A stretch of DNA of 64,000 nucleotides from contig NZ_SODP01000001.1 in the NCBI RefSeq assembly GCF_004365355.1, positions 3,005,497 through 3,069,496 of the forward strand. The letters run 5' to 3'. This document shows, piece after piece, positions 38,228-47,017 of this stretch; positions within the stretch are counted from its first letter, which is position 1; every line of letters starts with the position of its first letter. The translations under genes were made by a program, and so were the position numbers. This stretch comes from Kribbella pratensis. GTDB taxonomy: Bacteria; Actinomycetota; Actinomycetes; Propionibacteriales; Kribbellaceae. A model generated the notes under the pieces. It made no database searches. It worked only from the letters and a program-made list of their open reading frames with translations, and was not told the origin of the DNA.

Positions 38228-39636
38228 TTGGTGACCGGGATCTTCTTGACGGAGCTGTCGTTGCGCACCTTGTCGGTGATCTGCTGCAGGCCCTTGGTCA
38301 GGCCCGCGGCGTCCAGCTGGCCGGACAGGAACGAGTTCCAGACCACCAGCTGGTCGGTGTTCATGCCGTACAGGCCGAACACCTGGTAGTCGAAGACGTT
38401 CGTACCGGCGGCGTCCAGCATCGCGGTCTGCGACTGCAGCGCGGTCGAGCCGAACCCGTCGGCGGGCACCAGGCCCTTGACGATCGTCGGCGCGAGCCGG
38501 GTCTTGGCGAAGTTGGTCGCCGCGTCCTTGGACAGCATGGCCCGCAGCAGCTCCTTGCCGCCGGCAACGTTCTTGCCCTTGGCCGGGACGATGAACGGCT
38601 CGCCGGCCGCGCTGCGCAGCGACTCGTACGGCAGCTTCGGGCTCTCGGTCAGGGTCGGCTCCGGGACGCCCTTCATGTCGAAGCCCGCCTTGGTGGCCTT
38701 CTTCATCTCGTTCTCGATCCACGAGCCCGAGGGGTAGAGGATGGCCTGCTGGTCGTTGCTCCACTTCGCCTGCGCGGCGGTGAACTGGGTACCGGCGCCG
38801 CCGGGCACGAAGTACCCGTTCTTGACCATGGTCTCCATGGCCTTGAAGATGCCCTGGAACTGCGGCATCGACCAGCAGTTCTCCTTGAGGTTCTCCAGCG
38901 CCAGCCGGACCTCGTCGCCACCTTCCTTGATGGCGCCGTCGACGGCCATCGTGTGGTAGTAGGTGGCGGCTTCCTTGCCCCAGACGAACAGGTACTTGCC
39001 CTTGGCCTTGGCCTTGGCGCCGAGGTCGAGCAGCCCGTCGTACGTCTTCGGCGGCTCCCAGCCGTTGGCCTTGAACAGGCTGTCGGAGTACCAGATGCCG
39101 TACAGCGTGAGCACGTAGTTCATCGCGACGAACTTGCCGTCGAAGGTACCGGGGTTCTTGGCTCCCGGGTACAGGGTGTCGGCGATCTTCTTGCCTTCGT
39201 AGTTGTTGGCCTCGAAGACGTCGTCCAGCGTCGACAGCTGGTCCAGGATCGTGTTGAAGCCGATCTGGTTCGCGCCGGAGTTGTCGATCAGGTCCGGCGG
39301 GTTGCCGCCGACGAAGCGCGGCTGCAACTGCTGGGCGATCTGGGTGGACGGGGAGACCTTGAACGTCGAGCCCGCCTGCTTCTTCTGCGCGAAGTCGGCC
39401 GCGAACTGCACGTAGTCGTAGCCGTAGCCGCCGTTGAAGATGACCGCGTCGACGGTGGACTTGTCCGCCATGCCGAACGGGTTGTCCGTGCTCTTGGCCC
39501 CGCCCTGCTGAGAGCTGTTGTTGTCGCTGCCGCTGCCGGCGCAGCTGGCGATCACGCCACTGAGGGGAAGCACCGCGGCCGCCGCCAGGCTCCCTCGCAG
39601 GAGACTCCGCCGTCCGATCTTGCTGGTCTCGCTCAT
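38224..39636 (-). CDS. ngcE: Amino-sugar ABC transporter binding lipoprotein, NgcE-like
   Basis: The protein has 470 residues. A twin-arginine-like GRRSLLRG and lipobox VIASC (Cys 32) lead the mature protein. The segment DAVIFNGGYGYDYVQFAADFAQ, followed by PDLIDNSGANQIGFNTILDQLSTLDDVF, matches NgcE, which binds N-acetylglucosamine and diacetylchitobiose in Streptomyces. Ligand choice here is inferred from family. AGGCAGGA lies about 8 bases before the ATG; the longer upstream frame is unlikely. First gene of the operon, behind a promoter near 39815-39844. Confidence 0.8.
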   Translation of the reverse strand: MSETSKIGRRSLLRGSLAAAAVLPLSGVIASCAGSGSDNNSSQQGGAKSTDNPFGMADKSTVDAVIFNGGYGYDYVQFAADFAQKKQAGSTFKVSPSTQIAQQLQPRFVGGNPPDLIDNSGANQIGFNTILDQLSTLDDVFEANNYEGKKIADTLYPGAKNPGTFDGKFVAMNYVLTLYGIWYSDSLFKANGWEPPKTYDGLLDLGAKAKAKGKYLFVWGKEAATYYHTMAVDGAIKEGGDEVRLALENLKENCWSMPQFQGIFKAMETMVKNGYFVPGGAGTQFTAAQAKWSNDQQAILYPSGSWIENEMKKATKAGFDMKGVPEPTLTESPKLPYESLRSAAGEPFIVPAKGKNVAGGKELLRAMLSKDAATNFAKTRLAPTIVKGLVPADGFGSTALQSQTAMLDAAGTNVFDYQVFGLYGMNTDQLVVWNSFLSGQLDAAGLTKGLQQITDKVRNDSSVKKIPVTK

Positions 39637-39814
39637 TTGGTCCTGCCTCTTCTCGCTAGATTCCCGACGGTGCTGAACACACCTGCCCCTTGTGGTGAAC
39701 ATCCCCCCGTCCCGTAGCCGGCGAGCGCTCGTCGCTGCTCGTTGCCCACGGTCCAGCCGCACGATAATGGCGGCAGGGCGCACTCCGACGCGCTGCCGCC
39801 CGAAGTGATTACGC
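39637..39814 (-). other. Untranslated leader of the ngcEFG operon
   Basis: No convincing gene is present. The stretch is the inferred roughly 170-nt leader of ngcE. It contains a 10-bp palindrome CGAGCGCTCG and no riboswitch that I recognise. The rest of the gap, 39845-40037, between this promoter and the hrpB stop, also shows no gene. Confidence 0.4.
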
Positions 39815-39844
39815 ATTGTCTTTGCCAAAGTCGCCCGGCGTCAA
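39815..39844 (-). promoter_or_regulatory. Candidate ngcEFG promoter with embedded operator
   Basis: On the minus strand TTGACG (39844-39839) and GACAAT (39820-39815) are spaced by 18 bases. The spacer contains CTTTG-G-CAAAG, an odd-length palindrome (39820-39830, 39818 and 39832 also pairing) of the kind bound by LacI-type sugar repressors. It is not a DasR-type site as I know it. Confidence 0.5.
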
Positions 39845-40037
39845 GCCTCGCGACGGCGGGTCCCGGACCCCGCAATTGACGGCCCCCGAGCCCGAAACCC
39901 CTTGTGCAGCACACGTCCCCACGCTTGCCGTCCTGCACCGCGACCGCGACCGACGCGCCGGATCCGATCCCATTTCGTGACCTCGGAACTTGTCCTTACA
40001 TTGTGGGCCGCGGGCAACCGAACCAGGCTGATCCGGT

Positions 40038-42587
40038 TCAGCGGCGAGGTTTCACTCGCTTGGTCGGGAGGGCGGTGAGGGGATCTTCCGGCCACGGATG
40101 GCGGGGGTAGCGGGCCCGCAGGTCGGCTCGGACCTGCGGATATCCCTGTTTCCAGAACGAGGCGAGATCGCTCGTGATCGCGACCGGGCGCCGTGCGGGC
40201 GACAGGAGGTGCAGGACGACCGGGACACGACCGTCCGCGACGGCCGGAGTGTCGGTCCAGCCGAAGACCTCCTGCAGCTTCACCGCGAGGACGGGCGGCT
40301 CGGCGCCGTCGTACGTGAGTCGTACTTCGGAACCGCAGGGGACCTGGAGCCGCTCCGGCGCGAGTTCGCCGAACCTGGTTGCCGCGGGCCACGGCAGTAG
40401 TCGCCGGAGCGCGGAGGCCACGTCGATGTGGGCAAGGTCTCGCGAACCGCGGACCGAGGCGAGCTCGGTACCGAGCCATTCGTCGAGATCGGCCAGCAGT
40501 GACGCATCGTCGACCGCAGGCCACGGAGCGCCGAGGTGGGCGTGGCAGAACGCGAGCCGCTCCCGCAGGGCGAGTGCGGGCTCCGTCCAGCGCAGTACGG
40601 ACAGACCGCTGCGCCGGATGCCGTCGCGGACGGCCGCTTGGACGAGCAGCGGGTCGGGCTTTGCCAGCGGTACGTCGTTGAGCACGATCGCACCGAATGC
40701 CTCGACGCGCCGCGTCACGATCCGGCCGTCGTCCCAGCGGATCTGGTCGGTGGTCGAGACGAGATCGCCGGCGATATCGCGCGCGGTCTGCTCGTCGATC
40801 GGCGCCGCGGAGCGAATCCTGGCGTCGGCGCGACCAGGTGCCCGATCGGCAACCGCGATCGCCAGCCAAGGAGTGGTCCGCAAAGGCGATTGCGGATCCA
40901 GCGCTGCACCCGTTCCGCCAGACATCTGGTACGTCGTGGAGTCGGCCCGCCGGAGCCGCGCGATCCGATCCGGATACGCCAACCCCACCACAACTCCCAC
41001 GGCAAGATCGTCTGGTACTCCGCTCCCCCGGCCAGCCGGCCCACCGACCGCCGGCCGCACTCGATCGCCGCCCAGCTCCTCACCGGCCGCCCCGCCTCGG
41101 CCAAGGCGCTTTGTTTCTTCTCGCCAGCGGGCCGTGGCGCTGCGGTCCTCGCCGCGGCGGAGGGCTCGCCAGCGGGCGGGCAGATCATCGCCGAAGTCGC
41201 GGCCGGAGTCGTCGGAGAGCATCGCGACGACCTCGCGGGCCCGGTCGGCGCCGACCCGCGGCGTCCCGTCCAGCAGCGCGCGAGCCAGCCGAGGATGCGC
41301 CCCGACCGCCACCATCTGCCGTCCCCGCGCGGTGATCCGGCCGCCGTCGTCAATGGCATCGAGGCGGCGCAGCAATTCGGTGGCGGCGGTCATCGCCGGT
41401 GCGGGCGGCGCGTCGAGCAAGGTCAGACCGTCGCCGGCGGGCGCACCCCACGCCGCGAGGTCGAGCGCGAAGGAGGCCAGATCGGCGATCGCGATCTCCG
41501 GCGCCGGATGATCGTCGAGATGCGAGTGGTCGGCGGCAGACCAGCACCGGTAGACCCGGCCAGGCGCCTCCCGCCCGGCACGACCCGCTCGCTGGTCGGC
41601 CGACGATCTCGAGACCCGGCAGGTGACCAAGGCACCGAGACCGCGGGACTGATCGGTCCGCGGCTCCCGGGCAAGACCCGAGTCGACCACAACCCTGACC
41701 CCCGGCACGGTCAGCGAACTCTCCGCGACCGACGTCGTGACCACGATCCGGCGAGTGCCGGCCGACGTCAACGCACGCTCCTGTTCAGCCCTCGACTGGC
41801 GACTGAACAACGGGAGGACATTCAGTCCGGCCAACCTCCGCGTCACACCGTTGATCTCGGCCTCTCCCGGGACGAACACGAGGATGTCGCCGTCGTTCTC
41901 GGTCAGCGCACGCCGTACGACGTCCGCGACGTGATCCAGCAACCGCGGGTCGACCCGTCCGCCGGGAAGCAGCGGCACGGGGATCGGTGGTGGCACCCAC
42001 TCGATCGCCACGTCGAACAGCGCGGCAGACGCGGTGACGACGGGCGCCGGAACGTCAGTACCCAGGACCCGACTCAGCCTGGTCGTGTCAGCCGTGGCCG
42101 AGGTGGCGACTAGGGCCAGGTCCTCCCGAAGATTCGCCCGGATGTCGATGCAGAACGCGAGTAGCAGGTCGGCATCGAGGTGCCGCTCGTGGCACTCGTC
42201 GATCACGATCGCGGCGACGCCCGGCAGCTCCGGGTCCTGCTGCAGACGCCGTACCAGGAGCCCTGTCGTCACCACCTCGACGCGAAGCCCCTTGCCGCCG
42301 CTGCGTTCACCGCGCATCGCGTAGCCGACTCGCTGCCCGAGCGGTTCGCCGACCAGCATCGCCAGCCGGGTCGCGGCCGCGCGGGTTGCCATCCTGCGCG
42401 GCTCGGCGACGATGACCGTGCCCTCGAGCGCGTCAGCCAGCGCGAGCGGCAACAGCGAGGTCTTCCCGGATCCCGGCGGCGCGACCAGCACCGCCGTACC
42501 GCGCCCACGCACCGCATCGACTACAGCGGGCAGAACCGCCCGCACAGGCAGCTCCGCCCCCTGCACGGACGATTCAGGCAGCAACAC
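40038..42587 (-). CDS. hrpB: ATP-dependent helicase HrpB
   Basis: This 849-residue DEAH-type helicase has VLVAPPGSGKTSLLPLALA (Walker A), VIVAEPRRMATRAAATRLA (motif Ia), IVIDECHERHLDADLLL (DECH box), LVATSATADTTRLS (motif III) and RIVVTTSVAESSLTVPGV with [16 protein letters not shown] (motifs V and VI). The HrpB-specific C-terminal domain ends RARYPRHPWPEDPLTALPTK. Its cellular role is unclear in bacteria. Monocistronic, transcribed after pdxS on the same strand order. Confidence 0.93.
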   Translation of the reverse strand: MLLPESSVQGAELPVRAVLPAVVDAVRGRGTAVLVAPPGSGKTSLLPLALADALEGTVIVAEPRRMATRAAATRLAMLVGEPLGQRVGYAMRGERSGGKGLRVEVVTTGLLVRRLQQDPELPGVAAIVIDECHERHLDADLLLAFCIDIRANLREDLALVATSATADTTRLSRVLGTDVPAPVVTASAALFDVAIEWVPPPIPVPLLPGGRVDPRLLDHVADVVRRALTENDGDILVFVPGEAEINGVTRRLAGLNVLPLFSRQSRAEQERALTSAGTRRIVVTTSVAESSLTVPGVRVVVDSGLAREPRTDQSRGLGALVTCRVSRSSADQRAGRAGREAPGRVYRCWSAADHSHLDDHPAPEIAIADLASFALDLAAWGAPAGDGLTLLDAPPAPAMTAATELLRRLDAIDDGGRITARGRQMVAVGAHPRLARALLDGTPRVGADRAREVVAMLSDDSGRDFGDDLPARWRALRRGEDRSATARWREETKRLGRGGAAGEELGGDRVRPAVGGPAGRGSGVPDDLAVGVVVGLAYPDRIARLRRADSTTYQMSGGTGAALDPQSPLRTTPWLAIAVADRAPGRADARIRSAAPIDEQTARDIAGDLVSTTDQIRWDDGRIVTRRVEAFGAIVLNDVPLAKPDPLLVQAAVRDGIRRSGLSVLRWTEPALALRERLAFCHAHLGAPWPAVDDASLLADLDEWLGTELASVRGSRDLAHIDVASALRRLLPWPAATRFGELAPERLQVPCGSEVRLTYDGAEPPVLAVKLQEVFGWTDTPAVADGRVPVVLHLLSPARRPVAITSDLASFWKQGYPQVRADLRARYPRHPWPEDPLTALPTKRVKPRR

Positions 42588-42631
42588 ACCCCGACGCTAG
42601 CCGACCAGCAGCCAGCGCCAGGTCCGACCTG

Positions 42632-43531
42632 CTACCAGCCGCGCTCGGCGAGGCGGTGCGGCTGCGGGATGTCGTCGACGTTGATGCCGACCATGGCCTC
42701 GCCCAGGCCTCGGGAGACCTTGGCGATCACGTCGGGGTCGTCGTGGAACGTGGTGGCCTTGACGATCGCCTCGGCGCGCTGGGCCGGGTTGCCGGACTTG
42801 AAGATGCCGGAGCCGACGAACACGCCCTCGGCGCCGAGCTGCATCATCATCGCGGCGTCGGCCGGGGTGGCGATACCGCCGGCGGTGAACAGTACGACGG
42901 GCAGCTTGCCGAGCGTGGCGACCTCCTTGACCAGCTCGTACGGCGCCTGCAGCTCCTTGGCGGCGACGTACAACTCGTCCTCAGGGAGGCTGGTGAGCTT
43001 GCGGATCTCCTGGCGGATCTGGCGCATGTGGGTGGTCGCGTTGGACACGTCACCGGTGCCGGCCTCGCCCTTCGAGCGGATCATCGCCGCACCCTCGGTG
43101 ATCCGCCGCAGCGCCTCGCCCAGGTTGGTCGCTCCGCAGACGAACGGCACGGTGAACTGCCACTTGTCGATGTGGTTGGCGTAGTCGGCCGGGGTGAGCA
43201 CCTCGGACTCGTCGATGTAGTCCACTCCGAGGCTCTGCAGGACCTGAGCCTCGACGAAGTGACCGATCCGGGCCTTGGCCATCACCGGGATCGAGACCGC
43301 GCCGATGATCGAGTCGATCATGTCCGGGTCGCTCATCCGGGACACGCCGCCCTGCGCACGGATGTCGGCCGGGACCCGCTCCAGCGCCATCACCGCGACC
43401 GCACCGGCGTCCTCGGCGATCTTGGCCTGCTCGGCGGTGACGACGTCCATGATCACGCCGCCCTTGAGCATCTCGGCCATCCCGCGCTTCACCTTCGCGG
43501 TACCGGTCTGCGGGGTCACGTTCTCGCTCAC
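42632..43531 (-). CDS. pdxS: Pyridoxal 5'-phosphate synthase lyase subunit PdxS
   Basis: The protein has 299 residues. [21 protein letters not shown], the GGVSRMSDP loop and [29 protein letters not shown]-type core (seen in parts) are the near-invariant PdxS sequence, with Schiff-base lysines present. The C-terminus [20 protein letters not shown] is complete. It condenses ribose 5-phosphate, glyceraldehyde 3-phosphate and ammonia from PdxT into PLP. The GTG start has AGGAGG about 7 bases upstream. Sits 72 bases downstream of the PdxR-like regulator gene. Confidence 0.97.
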   Translation of the reverse strand: MSENVTPQTGTAKVKRGMAEMLKGGVIMDVVTAEQAKIAEDAGAVAVMALERVPADIRAQGGVSRMSDPDMIDSIIGAVSIPVMAKARIGHFVEAQVLQSLGVDYIDESEVLTPADYANHIDKWQFTVPFVCGATNLGEALRRITEGAAMIRSKGEAGTGDVSNATTHMRQIRQEIRKLTSLPEDELYVAAKELQAPYELVKEVATLGKLPVVLFTAGGIATPADAAMMMQLGAEGVFVGSGIFKSGNPAQRAEAIVKATTFHDDPDVIAKVSRGLGEAMVGINVDDIPQPHRLAERGW

Positions 43532-43561
43532 TGCTTCCTCCTGGTCGTGGGGCTCCTCTTC

Positions 43562-43614
43562 AGATTAGGAGGTTTCCGGCATGGATCTTCAGTCCACCTC
43601 ATATCAAGTGGACT
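43562..43614 (-). promoter_or_regulatory. pdxS promoter with PdxR-type inverted repeat
   Basis: AGTCCAC (43591-43597) and GTGGACT (43608-43614) form a perfect 7-bp inverted repeat overlapping the pdxR stop. Downstream on the minus strand is a -10-like TAATCT (43567-43562) with no good -35, which fits activator-dependent transcription. The half-site AAGTGGACT resembles the PdxR motif reported for Corynebacterium (AAAGTGG followed by A/T and CTA, from memory). Confidence 0.65.
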
Positions 43615-44959
43615 GAGCCAGCGCATCGCCGAGCCGGGCGACGACCAGCCGCAGCGTCGCCGGCGGGGCAGTGAACGGAATCCGGATGTGCCGCCGGTCG
43701 GTGCCGTCCGGCGTGAACAGGTCGCCCGAGCCAAGCAGAAGGTTCTGTTCGCGTGCAGCCTCGAGCACTCTGCGTGCTCTGGTCTCGGTCAGCTCCAGCC
43801 ACAGCGTCATACCGCCGGTCGGCGTGGGCCAGGCCACACCGTTCAGCGTCCTCAGTCCAGTTTCCAGTGCGGCCAGGTTGGTGCGGAGCCGGGTACGGCG
43901 GCGGCCGATCACCTTGTCGAGCTTCTGGACGATCGCCCGCGCCAGGAGGTCGTCCAGCGCACTCGGAGAAGCCACGCTGAGCTGTGCGGCTGTGTTGATC
44001 CGCCGTCGCAACTGCTTTCCGGTCCGGACCCACCCCACCCGCAGCCCACCCCACACCGTCTTAGAGAGCGATCCCACACTCACAGTCCTGGGATACCGGC
44101 TGAGCGGCTCGGCCTGCTCCCCACTGGCCAACCACAGCGGCCGCATGGTCTCGTCACTGATCAGCGCAGCGCCGTACCGCCGTGCTATCTCGACGACCGC
44201 CTGGCGCCGGTCCGCCGGGAGGCTCAGTCCGGTTGGGTTGTGGTTGTCGGCCTGCAGGTAGATGACCTTCGGGCGGTGGCGCCGGCAGAGGTGGGCGAGC
44301 TGATCGGTGTCCCAGACGCCAGCGGGCCAGCCTGCTACGTCCAGGCGGTGTTTGCGGAGCAGATCGAACGCAGCCGGGTACGTCGGGGTCTCGGTGATCG
44401 CCACACCCGGCCCTAGGTCCAGTCCGGCCAACGCGGCGTTCAGTCCGGCCGCTGCGCCCACGGTGAGCGTGAGCTGCTCCGGCTCTGTCGGCACGCCCTC
44501 GACGGTCAACCGCTCCGCCAGCGCTGCTCTGAGCTCGATCGACCCACCTGGCGGCGGTCCATCGCCACCCATCGCCTGGGGCAATCCGTCCTCGACGATC
44601 TGGGCAGCGGCCTCGGCCACGTCATGTGGCGCGGCTGTGGTCGCGAACCGCAGGTCCAGTACGGGCTGGTCCCCCGCCGTGACCGTCGACGCCGGCGCGA
44701 CCGGGTCCAGCAGCCGGTCCAATGGCCGCACCACGGTCCCAGATCCCCGCTTGGTCTCCAGTACGCCGTCCCGCCGCAGGTTCTCCAAGGCGCGTACGAC
44801 GGTCACCCGGCTCACCCCGAGCCGCTCCGCGAGGACCCGCTCCGAGGGCAGTCGCGATCCGATGGACAGGTCGCCGCGCTCGATCCGCCGCAGTACGAGA
44901 CCTTCGACCTGCTCGGTCTTCGTCCCGTCGGCCGCTTCCAGATCCCCCGCACGCCACAT
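43604..44959 (-). CDS. pdxR: MocR-type GntR/aminotransferase regulator, probable PdxR
   Basis: The protein has 451 residues. A GntR winged helix (LPSERVLAERLGVSRVTVVRALENLRRDG) is fused to a fold-type I aminotransferase domain. That domain has YLQADNHNPTGLSL, ISDETMRPLWL and the PLP-lysine motif SVGSLSKTVWGGLRVGW. MocR proteins sense PLP; those beside pdxS activate pdxST. Here it lies directly upstream of pdxS on the same strand, with a shared AGTGGACT motif at its own start and at the pdxS promoter. Confidence 0.85.
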   Translation of the reverse strand: MWRAGDLEAADGTKTEQVEGLVLRRIERGDLSIGSRLPSERVLAERLGVSRVTVVRALENLRRDGVLETKRGSGTVVRPLDRLLDPVAPASTVTAGDQPVLDLRFATTAAPHDVAEAAAQIVEDGLPQAMGGDGPPPGGSIELRAALAERLTVEGVPTEPEQLTLTVGAAAGLNAALAGLDLGPGVAITETPTYPAAFDLLRKHRLDVAGWPAGVWDTDQLAHLCRRHRPKVIYLQADNHNPTGLSLPADRRQAVVEIARRYGAALISDETMRPLWLASGEQAEPLSRYPRTVSVGSLSKTVWGGLRVGWVRTGKQLRRRINTAAQLSVASPSALDDLLARAIVQKLDKVIGRRRTRLRTNLAALETGLRTLNGVAWPTPTGGMTLWLELTETRARRVLEAAREQNLLLGSGDLFTPDGTDRRHIRIPFTAPPATLRLVVARLGDALAQST

Positions 44960-44960
44960 A

Positions 44961-44979
44961 AGTCCACTATCCCACCACT
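44961..44979 (-). promoter_or_regulatory. PdxR-type motif at the pdxR start codon
   Basis: ATAGTGGACTT abuts the ATG, and a second AGTGG occurs 11 bases further upstream (direct repeat, one helical turn apart). Likely autoregulatory site; it leaves almost no leader, so the mRNA may be leaderless. Confidence 0.5.
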
Positions 44980-44989
44980 GGCCTCATCT

Positions 44990-45046
44990 CTTTGAGCACC
45001 CACCAACCATTCCCAGCCGCCCGCGATGGTTGACGGGTGCTCAAAG
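44990..45046. repeat. Hairpin element, copy A
   Basis: CTTTGAGCACCCACCAACCAT (left arm, first 20 shown in part: CTTTGAGCACCCACCAACCA) pairs with 45026-45046 at 19 of 21 positions across a 15-nt loop ending CCCGCG. It lies between pdxR and the polymerase-like gene. Copy B at 54251-54309 has the same arm sequence family and the same 15-nt loop length. Confidence 0.75.
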
Positions 45047-45082
45047 TCCGCGGATGTCGGTGCGGGGTGTGAGGATTCGCGT

Positions 45083-46738
45083 ATGGACGAACGGTGGGCG
45101 ATCGCGCCTGAGGACGGCGGCGGGGCGACGCTTGTCGCGCTGCATCCGGACGGGCAGCCCGCCGGCGAGATCCGGCACGAGCCCGACCTCGTCGCGGCCG
45201 TGGCGTCGCGGCCGCAGGTCACCCGATGGGTGTGGCGATCGTCGGCCGAGATCTATCCACGCCTGCTCGCGGCCGGGGTCCGGGTCGAGCGTTGCTACGA
45301 CCTCGAGAACACCGAAGGCCTGCTGCTCGGGCACGAGGGCCGCCTCGGCGAGCCACGCTCCGCGGCCGCCGCCTGGGCGCGGCTGAGCGGGGCGCCGGTC
45401 CCGCCAGATCCGCCGATGCGCGCCGTCGTGCCGGGCGAGCAGTCGTCGCTGTTCGACATTCCTGCCGAGCCGATCGCCTTCGAGGCCCTGCTCAGGGTGT
45501 ACGCCGACCAGCTCCGGCGGCATGACCTCGCGGAGCACCCGGACCGGATGCGGTTGCTCACGGCATCGGAATCGTCCGCGATGCTGATCGCCGCCGAGAT
45601 GGATCGCGCCGGTCTGCCGTGGAGCGCGCAGGCCCATCGCAACGTCCTGAGCGAGCTGCTCGGCGAGCGCTTCGGGGGTACGGGCGAACCACGCCGGTTG
45701 ACCGAGCTGGCGGACGAGATCTCGGCCGCGTTCGGTCATCGGGTCCGGCCCGAGCTGCCGGCCGACGTACTGAAGGCGTTCAAGCAGGCCGGGTATCAAC
45801 TGAAGTCGACCCGGCGGTGGGAGCTCGAGACGATCGACCATCCGGCCGTGGCGCCCCTCGTGGAGTACAAGAAGCTGTATCGGATCTACACCGCCAACGG
45901 CTGGTCCTGGTTGAACGACTGGGTCCACGACGGCCGCTTCCGCCCCGGCTTCGTCCCCGGCGGCACGGTCTCCGGTCGCTGGATCACCAACGGCGGCGGC
46001 GGTCTGCAGATCCCGAAGGTCATCCGCCGCGCGGTCGTCGCCGATCCCGGCTGGCGTCTCGTCGTCGCCGACGCCTCCCAACTCGAACCACGCGTCCTCG
46101 CCGCGATCTCCCGCGATCGCGCGCTGATGGAGGTCTCCAGTGATTCCGGTGACCTCTACAAAGCCGTGTCGGACCAGGCGTTCTCCGGCGACCGGGCGCA
46201 GGCGAAGCTCGCCGTCCTCGGCGCCATCTACGGCCAGACCTCTGGGGACGGCCTGAAGAACCTGGCCATGCTCCGCAAGCGATTCCCCCAAGCCGTCGCG
46301 TACGTCGACGACGCCGCCAGAGCAGGCGAAGAGGGCCGCCTGGTTCGCACGTACCTGGGCCGCACCTGCCCGCCCACCGGCCATCCGCTCGACGCGGCCC
46401 TTCTCGAAGGCCCGCCCGCGGACGTCCCCACGACCGACCCACGCCACGCCAGAGCCCGCGGTCGCTTCACCCGGAACTTCGTCGTCCAAGGCAGTGCGGC
46501 CGATTGGGCTCTCCTGCTCCTCGCCGCGCTCCGGCAAGCCCTCACGCCGCTGAAGGCGGAGCTCGTCTTCTTCCAGCACGACGAGGTCATCGTCCACTGC
46601 CCAGCCGACGAGGCCGAGCAGGTCGCCGACGCAATCCAGCAGGCCGGCAATCTGGCCGGCACGCTGACTTTCGGCCCGACCCCCACCAATTTCGCCTTCA
46701 CCACGGCAACCGTGGAAAGCTACGCGGACGCCAAATAG
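45083..46738 (+). CDS. Family A DNA polymerase-like protein (bifunctional 3'-5' exonuclease/polymerase type)
   Basis: About 551 residues. The C-terminal half is a Pol I-type palm: WITNGGGGLQIPKVIRRAVV, motif A VVADASQLEPRVLAA (Asp near 330), a finger helix with AKLAVLGAIYGQTSGDG, and motif C FFQHDEVIVHCP (HDE near 498). The N-terminal 200 residues resemble a degenerate 3'-5' exonuclease domain whose catalytic acids are not obvious. Actinobacteria carry this as a second, short PolA-like protein of unknown role. I preferred the ATG giving MDERWAIAPEDG; a start 19 codons earlier would lie inside the hairpin element. Confidence 0.85.
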   Translation: MDERWAIAPEDGGGATLVALHPDGQPAGEIRHEPDLVAAVASRPQVTRWVWRSSAEIYPRLLAAGVRVERCYDLENTEGLLLGHEGRLGEPRSAAAAWARLSGAPVPPDPPMRAVVPGEQSSLFDIPAEPIAFEALLRVYADQLRRHDLAEHPDRMRLLTASESSAMLIAAEMDRAGLPWSAQAHRNVLSELLGERFGGTGEPRRLTELADEISAAFGHRVRPELPADVLKAFKQAGYQLKSTRRWELETIDHPAVAPLVEYKKLYRIYTANGWSWLNDWVHDGRFRPGFVPGGTVSGRWITNGGGGLQIPKVIRRAVVADPGWRLVVADASQLEPRVLAAISRDRALMEVSSDSGDLYKAVSDQAFSGDRAQAKLAVLGAIYGQTSGDGLKNLAMLRKRFPQAVAYVDDAARAGEEGRLVRTYLGRTCPPTGHPLDAALLEGPPADVPTTDPRHARARGRFTRNFVVQGSAADWALLLLAALRQALTPLKAELVFFQHDEVIVHCPADEAEQVADAIQQAGNLAGTLTFGPTPTNFAFTTATVESYADAK

Positions 46739-46804
46739 TTTCAAACGAGTTTTTACGCCACCGGGCCGCTGACGTCTCCGCATTCCGACTGATGGGAGAG
46801 TGGC

Positions 46805-47017
46805 ATGGCGAAAAAGGAAGAGCCGAAGACGAGGTTCGGGAAGAAGATCACCGGCGCGCAGGCGGTGGCGAACGGTGGCACGACCAGCGGCAAGCAGGCC
46901 AAGAAGGCGACCCAGGCCGGGCATCTCGGCGACGACAACCGGGTCTACCACCGCGGTAAGGTCACCGGCGACTTCTCGAACCGCACCCGCAGGCAGCCCA
47001 ACGAGCACGGCGCCTGA
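46805..47017 (+). CDS. Small basic protein, uncharacterised
   Basis: The 70 residues are rich in Lys, Arg, Gly and Gln (MAKKEEPKTRFGKKITGAQA, then NGGTTSGKQAKKATQ, ending TRRQPNEHGA). No helix or fold is recognised; it looks intrinsically disordered and nucleic-acid-binding by charge. GGGAGAG lies 5-6 bases before the ATG, a real translation signal. Its last base directly abuts the stop of the convergent sigma-factor gene. Confidence 0.65.
   Translation: MAKKEEPKTRFGKKITGAQAVANGGTTSGKQAKKATQAGHLGDDNRVYHRGKVTGDFSNRTRRQPNEHGA

Noticed and set aside
39986-40003. DasR-type operator before ngcE
   Set aside because: The ACTTGTCCTTACATTG stretch does not have the palindromic AGTGGTCTAGACCACT form expected for DasR.
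45041-47008. 655-residue minus-strand open frame
   Set aside because: Antisense to the polymerase-like gene, with repetitive Gly/Arg/Asp composition.
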